Shown in pieces: positions 7,313 to 9,960 of a stretch of DNA of 9,960 bases. The stretch is from the NCBI GenBank assembly GCA_040003315.1, contig JBDUCU010000106.1:1-9960 (forward strand), written 5' to 3'. The position numbers were made by a program, and so were the translations under genes. Positions within the stretch are counted from its first letter, which is position 1, and each line of letters starts with the position of its first letter. Under the pieces are notes generated by a model that was not told the DNA's origin, made no database searches, and saw nothing but the letters and a program-made list of their open reading frames with translations. The DNA comes from JACCZX01 sp040003315. GTDB lineage: Bacteria > Pseudomonadota > Gammaproteobacteria > Burkholderiales > Burkholderiaceae_F.

Positions 7313-8611
7313 CTAGAGCTTCATCTGCGAGGGTAGGTATGTGACCAGCGTGGGCGCGAACCAGATCACCAGCACTGCCACGGCCATCATCAGGAAATAG
7401 GGCAACGCCGCCACTGCGATCGTGCTGATCTGGTGGTTCGTCATTCCCTGCAGCACAAACAGGTTGAAGCCGACTGGCGGCGTGATCTGCGCCATTTCAA
7501 CAACCAGCACGATGAAGATACCGAACCACAATAGATCGATTCCGGCGGCTTGCAGCGTGGGCAACAACACAGCCATCGTCAGCACGACCATCGAGATGCC
7601 ATCCAAAAAACAACCGAGAACGATAAAGAACACCATCAGCAGCATGATCAGCGCAAACGGAGACAGCGACAGCGAGCCAATCAGTTCGGCGAGTTGTCGC
7701 GGCAAGCCAATGAACCCCATCGATAGCGCCAAAAAAGCCGAGCCAGCGAGAATCAGCGCAATCATGCAATACAAGCGAGTCGCCGCCATCAGTGAATCGA
7801 TGAACGTTCGCCACGTCAGAGTTTGCTGGAAGGCTGATAACACCAGCGCACCAACGACACCGAGCGCGGCGGCTTCCGTGGCCGTGGCGACGCCGAGATA
7901 GATCGAACCGAGCACCGCCACGATCAGCAACATCACTGGAATCAGGTGCCGTGACTCGGAAAGCTTTTCTGTGAATGAGAGCTTGATGTCAGCCGGCGGG
8001 ATAAGACTCGCATTGCGCAACGACCAGAAGATCGTATAGCCCATGAACAGCGCCGCCAGCATCAAACCCGGCATCACACCGGCGATGAACAGTTTGCCGA
8101 TCGACACATCGGCCGCAACGCCATAAACGATCATGATGATCGACGGCGGGATCAGAAGTCCAAGCGTACCGGCGCCCGCCAGCGAGCCAATCGAGATTTG
8201 TTCGGGATAGTTGCGCTTGGCGAGCTCAGGCAGTGTGATTTTGCCAATGGTCGCGCAGGTCGCGGCTGACGAACCTGACACCGCGGCAAAAATCGTACAG
8301 CCAATGATATTTGCGTGCAGCAGGCGACCCGGAAGCCATTGCAACCACGGTGCCAATCCGCGAAACATGCCTTCCGACAATCGTGTCTTCAGCAGGATTT
8401 CGCCCATCCAGATGAACAGGGGTAGCGCAGTCAGCGTCCAGCTCGACAGCGATCCCCACACCGTCAGGGCCAACGCGTCGCCGGCGGGGCGCGTGGTGAA
8501 GAGCTCCATGCCGATAAACGCAACTCCGAGCACCGCAATGCCGATCCAAACCCCCGCGCCCAGGATGACAAACAGCGCGACGATCAACAGCAGCGCGACG
8601 AGCGTGCCCAC
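7313..8611 (-). CDS. dctM: TRAP transporter large permease subunit
   Basis: A 432-residue DctM subunit, the multi-spanning membrane channel of a tripartite ATP-independent periplasmic transporter, which uses the Na+ or H+ gradient. Almost the whole protein is hydrophobic, consistent with roughly 11-12 spans. Family marks seen: AAVSGSSAATCATIG (109-123), GLLIPPSIIMIVYG (151-164), VATATEAAALGVVGA (241-255), GCFLDGISM (333-341) and ITPPVGFNLFVLQG (376-389). The last is the conserved C-terminal half of the inverted repeat. The start is GTG at 8611, 4 bp after the dctQ stop, consistent with coupled translation; only a weak GAG precedes it. It is followed within 5 bp by dadA. The gene symbol names the family; the solute need not be a C4-dicarboxylate. 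Confidence 0.95.
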   Translation of the reverse strand: MGTLVALLLIVALFVILGAGVWIGIAVLGVAFIGMELFTTRPAGDALALTVWGSLSSWTLTALPLFIWMGEILLKTRLSEGMFRGLAPWLQWLPGRLLHANIIGCTIFAAVSGSSAATCATIGKITLPELAKRNYPEQISIGSLAGAGTLGLLIPPSIIMIVYGVAADVSIGKLFIAGVMPGLMLAALFMGYTIFWSLRNASLIPPADIKLSFTEKLSESRHLIPVMLLIVAVLGSIYLGVATATEAAALGVVGALVLSAFQQTLTWRTFIDSLMAATRLYCMIALILAGSAFLALSMGFIGLPRQLAELIGSLSLSPFALIMLLMVFFIVLGCFLDGISMVVLTMAVLLPTLQAAGIDLLWFGIFIVLVVEMAQITPPVGFNLFVLQGMTNHQISTIAVAALPYFLMMAVAVLVIWFAPTLVTYLPSQMKL

Positions 8612-8615
8612 AGCG

Positions 8616-9125
8616 CTACTCGACGTGCGCCACTTCGTTAATCGCGGGTGCGAGGCGCCCGGTGCGAACGGTGATCACGAGCTGCTCGACAAACGCCAGC
8701 GCCAGTCCGCTGAGACCTATCGCCATCGACAGCTGCGGAATCCAAAGCGGTGTGGCATCAACGTTTTGCGAAACGTCGTTAAATGTGTACGAGCCCCAAA
8801 CCAGCCTGCACGAGAACCAGGCGAAATAGACACTGAGCGCGGACGCTACGGTCAAGCACAGGATCTCCATCCAATAGCGCGGTCGACCATGCAGGCGTTG
8901 CAAAATCAAGGTCACACGGATGTGATCCCCCTGTCGCAAAGCGTAGCCCAGCGCCAGGAATGACCCAGCCGCGAGAAAGTACCCGGCAACCGCGTCGGCA
9001 CCCGCCATGGAAAAGCCGAGCCCGCGAAACAGTATTCCTGCGACCTCCACCAGCAGTGTCGCAAAAATGAAAAAAGCTCCGAGCATGCCGAGCAGCTTGA
9101 ACAGAGGATCCAGCACTGCGCGCAT
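8616..9125 (-). CDS. dctQ: TRAP transporter small permease subunit
   Basis: A 169-residue DctQ subunit, the four-helix membrane partner that pairs with DctM. Hydrophobic segments lie at about 11-33, 46-64, 86-108 and 128-152. Between the second and third lies the conserved LALGYALRQGDHIRVTLI stretch (57-74) typical of DctQ. The length is normal for the family. The ATG at 9125 follows a G-rich leader (GGGGG, then AGG about seven bases before ATG) downstream of the dctP/dctQ hairpin, so this gene has its own ribosome site, unlike the genes after it. Confidence 0.93.
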   Translation of the reverse strand: MRAVLDPLFKLLGMLGAFFIFATLLVEVAGILFRGLGFSMAGADAVAGYFLAAGSFLALGYALRQGDHIRVTLILQRLHGRPRYWMEILCLTVASALSVYFAWFSCRLVWGSYTFNDVSQNVDATPLWIPQLSMAIGLSGLALAFVEQLVITVRTGRLAPAINEVAHVE

Positions 9126-9149
9126 CAGCTAGCCTGGCCCCCAAGGAAG

Positions 9150-9178
9150 CAAGAAAGAGCCGCCAGGGTCGGCGGCTC
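9150..9178 (-). terminator. dctP-dctQ intergenic hairpin (partial terminator/attenuator)
   Basis: On the minus strand an 8 bp GC-rich stem, GAGCCGCC (9178-9171) and GGCGGCTC (9164-9157), encloses the 6-base loop GACCCT, and is followed at once by TTTCTT (9156-9151). It begins six bases after the dctP stop codon. The T tract is interrupted, so leaky termination is likely: dctP would be made in excess, with some read-through into dctQM-dadA-nnr. It would also protect the 3' end of the dctP message. The structure is seen; the role is inferred. Confidence 0.75.
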
Positions 9179-9184
9179 GATATG

Positions 9185-9960
9185 TCATTTACGAAACGAC
9201 GTGATGATTGCTTGCCCATCGGGGCCGGCCTTCGCCAGCCACTCGGTAAGCAACGTATCTCCGAGCTTGGTCAAATCACCTTTAAGTGCCGGGCTTGGCT
9301 CATAAACAGTTATCTTGTTGTTGCGCAGTGTCGCGAGCGACTCGGTGGTGTAGTCGCGCATGCGCTTCCAGCCGCGTTCCTCGGCTGTTTTTGCTGCGGC
9401 CACCACCGCGTCCTGCGTCGCCTTGTCGAGTTTGTCGAATTCCTTCTGATTCACGATCACCATGTTCTTAGGCAACCATGCATCGGCCGTGGCAAAGTGC
9501 GTCAAATTCTCCCAAACCTTGGAATCCACGCCCGTCGCACCCGACGACATGAATGAGTCGACGACACCGGTCGACAGCGCCTGCGACAGTTCGGACGCCT
9601 GGATCGTCAGCGGTTGCGCTCCAACGTGTTGCGCAATACGCGTGGTCGCCGGGTTGTAGGCGCGCCATTTAAGGCCTTTCATGTCGGCAACCGTGTTCAA
9701 TGGTTTCTTCGTATAGATACCTTGCGGCGGCCACGCCACTGCGTACAGCAGCTTAATGCCCTGGCTGGCCAGAATCTTTTCGACCACCGGGCGCTGTGCC
9801 TGCCAGAGCTTCCACGATGCATCGAACCCGGTGGCGACAAACGGCACCGCGTCGGCGCCAAACACTGGATTTTCGTTCTCGAGCAGGCTCATCAGCACTT
9901 CGCCGATCTGCGCCTGGCCGGTCTGCACCGCGCGCTTGATCTCGGGCGCCTTGAACAGCG
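9185..9960 (-). CDS. dctP: TRAP transporter solute-binding protein, DctP family (5' end cut by window)
   Basis: The C-terminal 257 residues of a periplasmic DctP-type binding protein, the high-affinity receptor of this TRAP system. The frame stays open to the right edge (visible start LFKAPEIKRAVQTGQAQIGE), so the signal peptide and first lobe are missing; the GTG at 9928 is an internal Val codon, not a start. Seen: a binding lobe with PPQGIYTKKPLNTVADMKGLKWRA, where the Arg at 9664-9662 sits at the place of the conserved DctP arginine that pairs with the ligand carboxylate. Then come YNPATTRIAQHVGAQPLTI, ELSQALSTGVVDSFMSS and the C-terminal helices with NQKEFDKLDKATQDAV. That arginine predicts an acidic ligand, which fits an amino acid or other carboxylate. 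Stop TGA at 9187-9185. Confidence 0.93.
   Translation of the reverse strand, partial: LFKAPEIKRAVQTGQAQIGEVLMSLLENENPVFGADAVPFVATGFDASWKLWQAQRPVVEKILASQGIKLLYAVAWPPQGIYTKKPLNTVADMKGLKWRAYNPATTRIAQHVGAQPLTIQASELSQALSTGVVDSFMSSGATGVDSKVWENLTHFATADAWLPKNMVIVNQKEFDKLDKATQDAVVAAAKTAEERGWKRMRDYTTESLATLRNNKITVYEPSPALKGDLTKLGDTLLTEWLAKAGPDGQAIITSFRK

Noticed and set aside
8211..8963. A 250-codon open frame on the plus strand opposite dctM/dctQ
   Set aside because: It spans two well-conserved membrane protein genes on the other strand and shows no recognisable domain.
9926..9928. GTG as the start of the solute-binding protein
   Set aside because: The frame is open for ten more codons to the window edge, and the DctP family needs a signal peptide and N-terminal lobe ahead of this point.

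Overview
The window reads as gene-dense, GC-rich chromosome (roughly 60% G+C by eye) from a betaproteobacterium, most likely Burkholderiales. The assignment rests on three things: a tRNA-Asp directly followed by a PpiD of the Burkholderiales type (N-terminus MFDSIRSHRRW, then one membrane anchor), a 2-selenouridine synthase beside an SGNH thioesterase and an ABC ATPase of the YbbA type, and the general protein style. It is an inference; no rRNA or other strong phylogenetic marker is present.

Layout. (1) Positions 1-86: the 3' half of tRNA-Asp(GTC) and its intrinsic terminator. (2) 118-2082, plus strand: ppiD, a membrane-anchored periplasmic folding factor. (3) 2100-3877, minus strand: tesA followed by selU, overlapping by four bases (ATGA). 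(4) 3881-4588, plus strand: a lone ABC transporter ATPase (ybbA-like), divergent from tesA with only 3 bp between the two start codons, and with no permease gene after it. (5) 4589-9960, minus strand, read right to left: dctP (cut by the right edge), a hairpin, dctQ, dctM, dadA, and a bifunctional NAD(P)HX repair gene (nnr). Spacings from dctQ onward are 4, 5 and 1 bp, so these look like one transcription unit.

How the genes work together. DctP captures a solute in the periplasm and DctQM imports it with Na+ or H+. DadA is a respiratory FAD dehydrogenase that oxidises D-amino acids to 2-oxo acids. Their tight linkage suggests a scavenging operon for a D-amino acid or a related amino or carboxylic acid; the substrate cannot be read from sequence. 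The dctP/dctQ hairpin probably lets dctP be made in excess over the membrane subunits. nnr repairs damaged NAD(P)H, is a general housekeeping function, and may simply ride on this transcript.

No mobile element, CRISPR array, toxin-antitoxin pair, phage gene or defence gene was found. Every recognised gene looks intact except the two cut by the window edges. The longest gene-free stretches are 66 bp (52-117) and 59 bp (9126-9184), and both contain a hairpin described below. I do not see a clearly new biological system; the best leads are the TRAP-dadA-nnr operon, the tesA/ybbA start region and the orphan ATPase.
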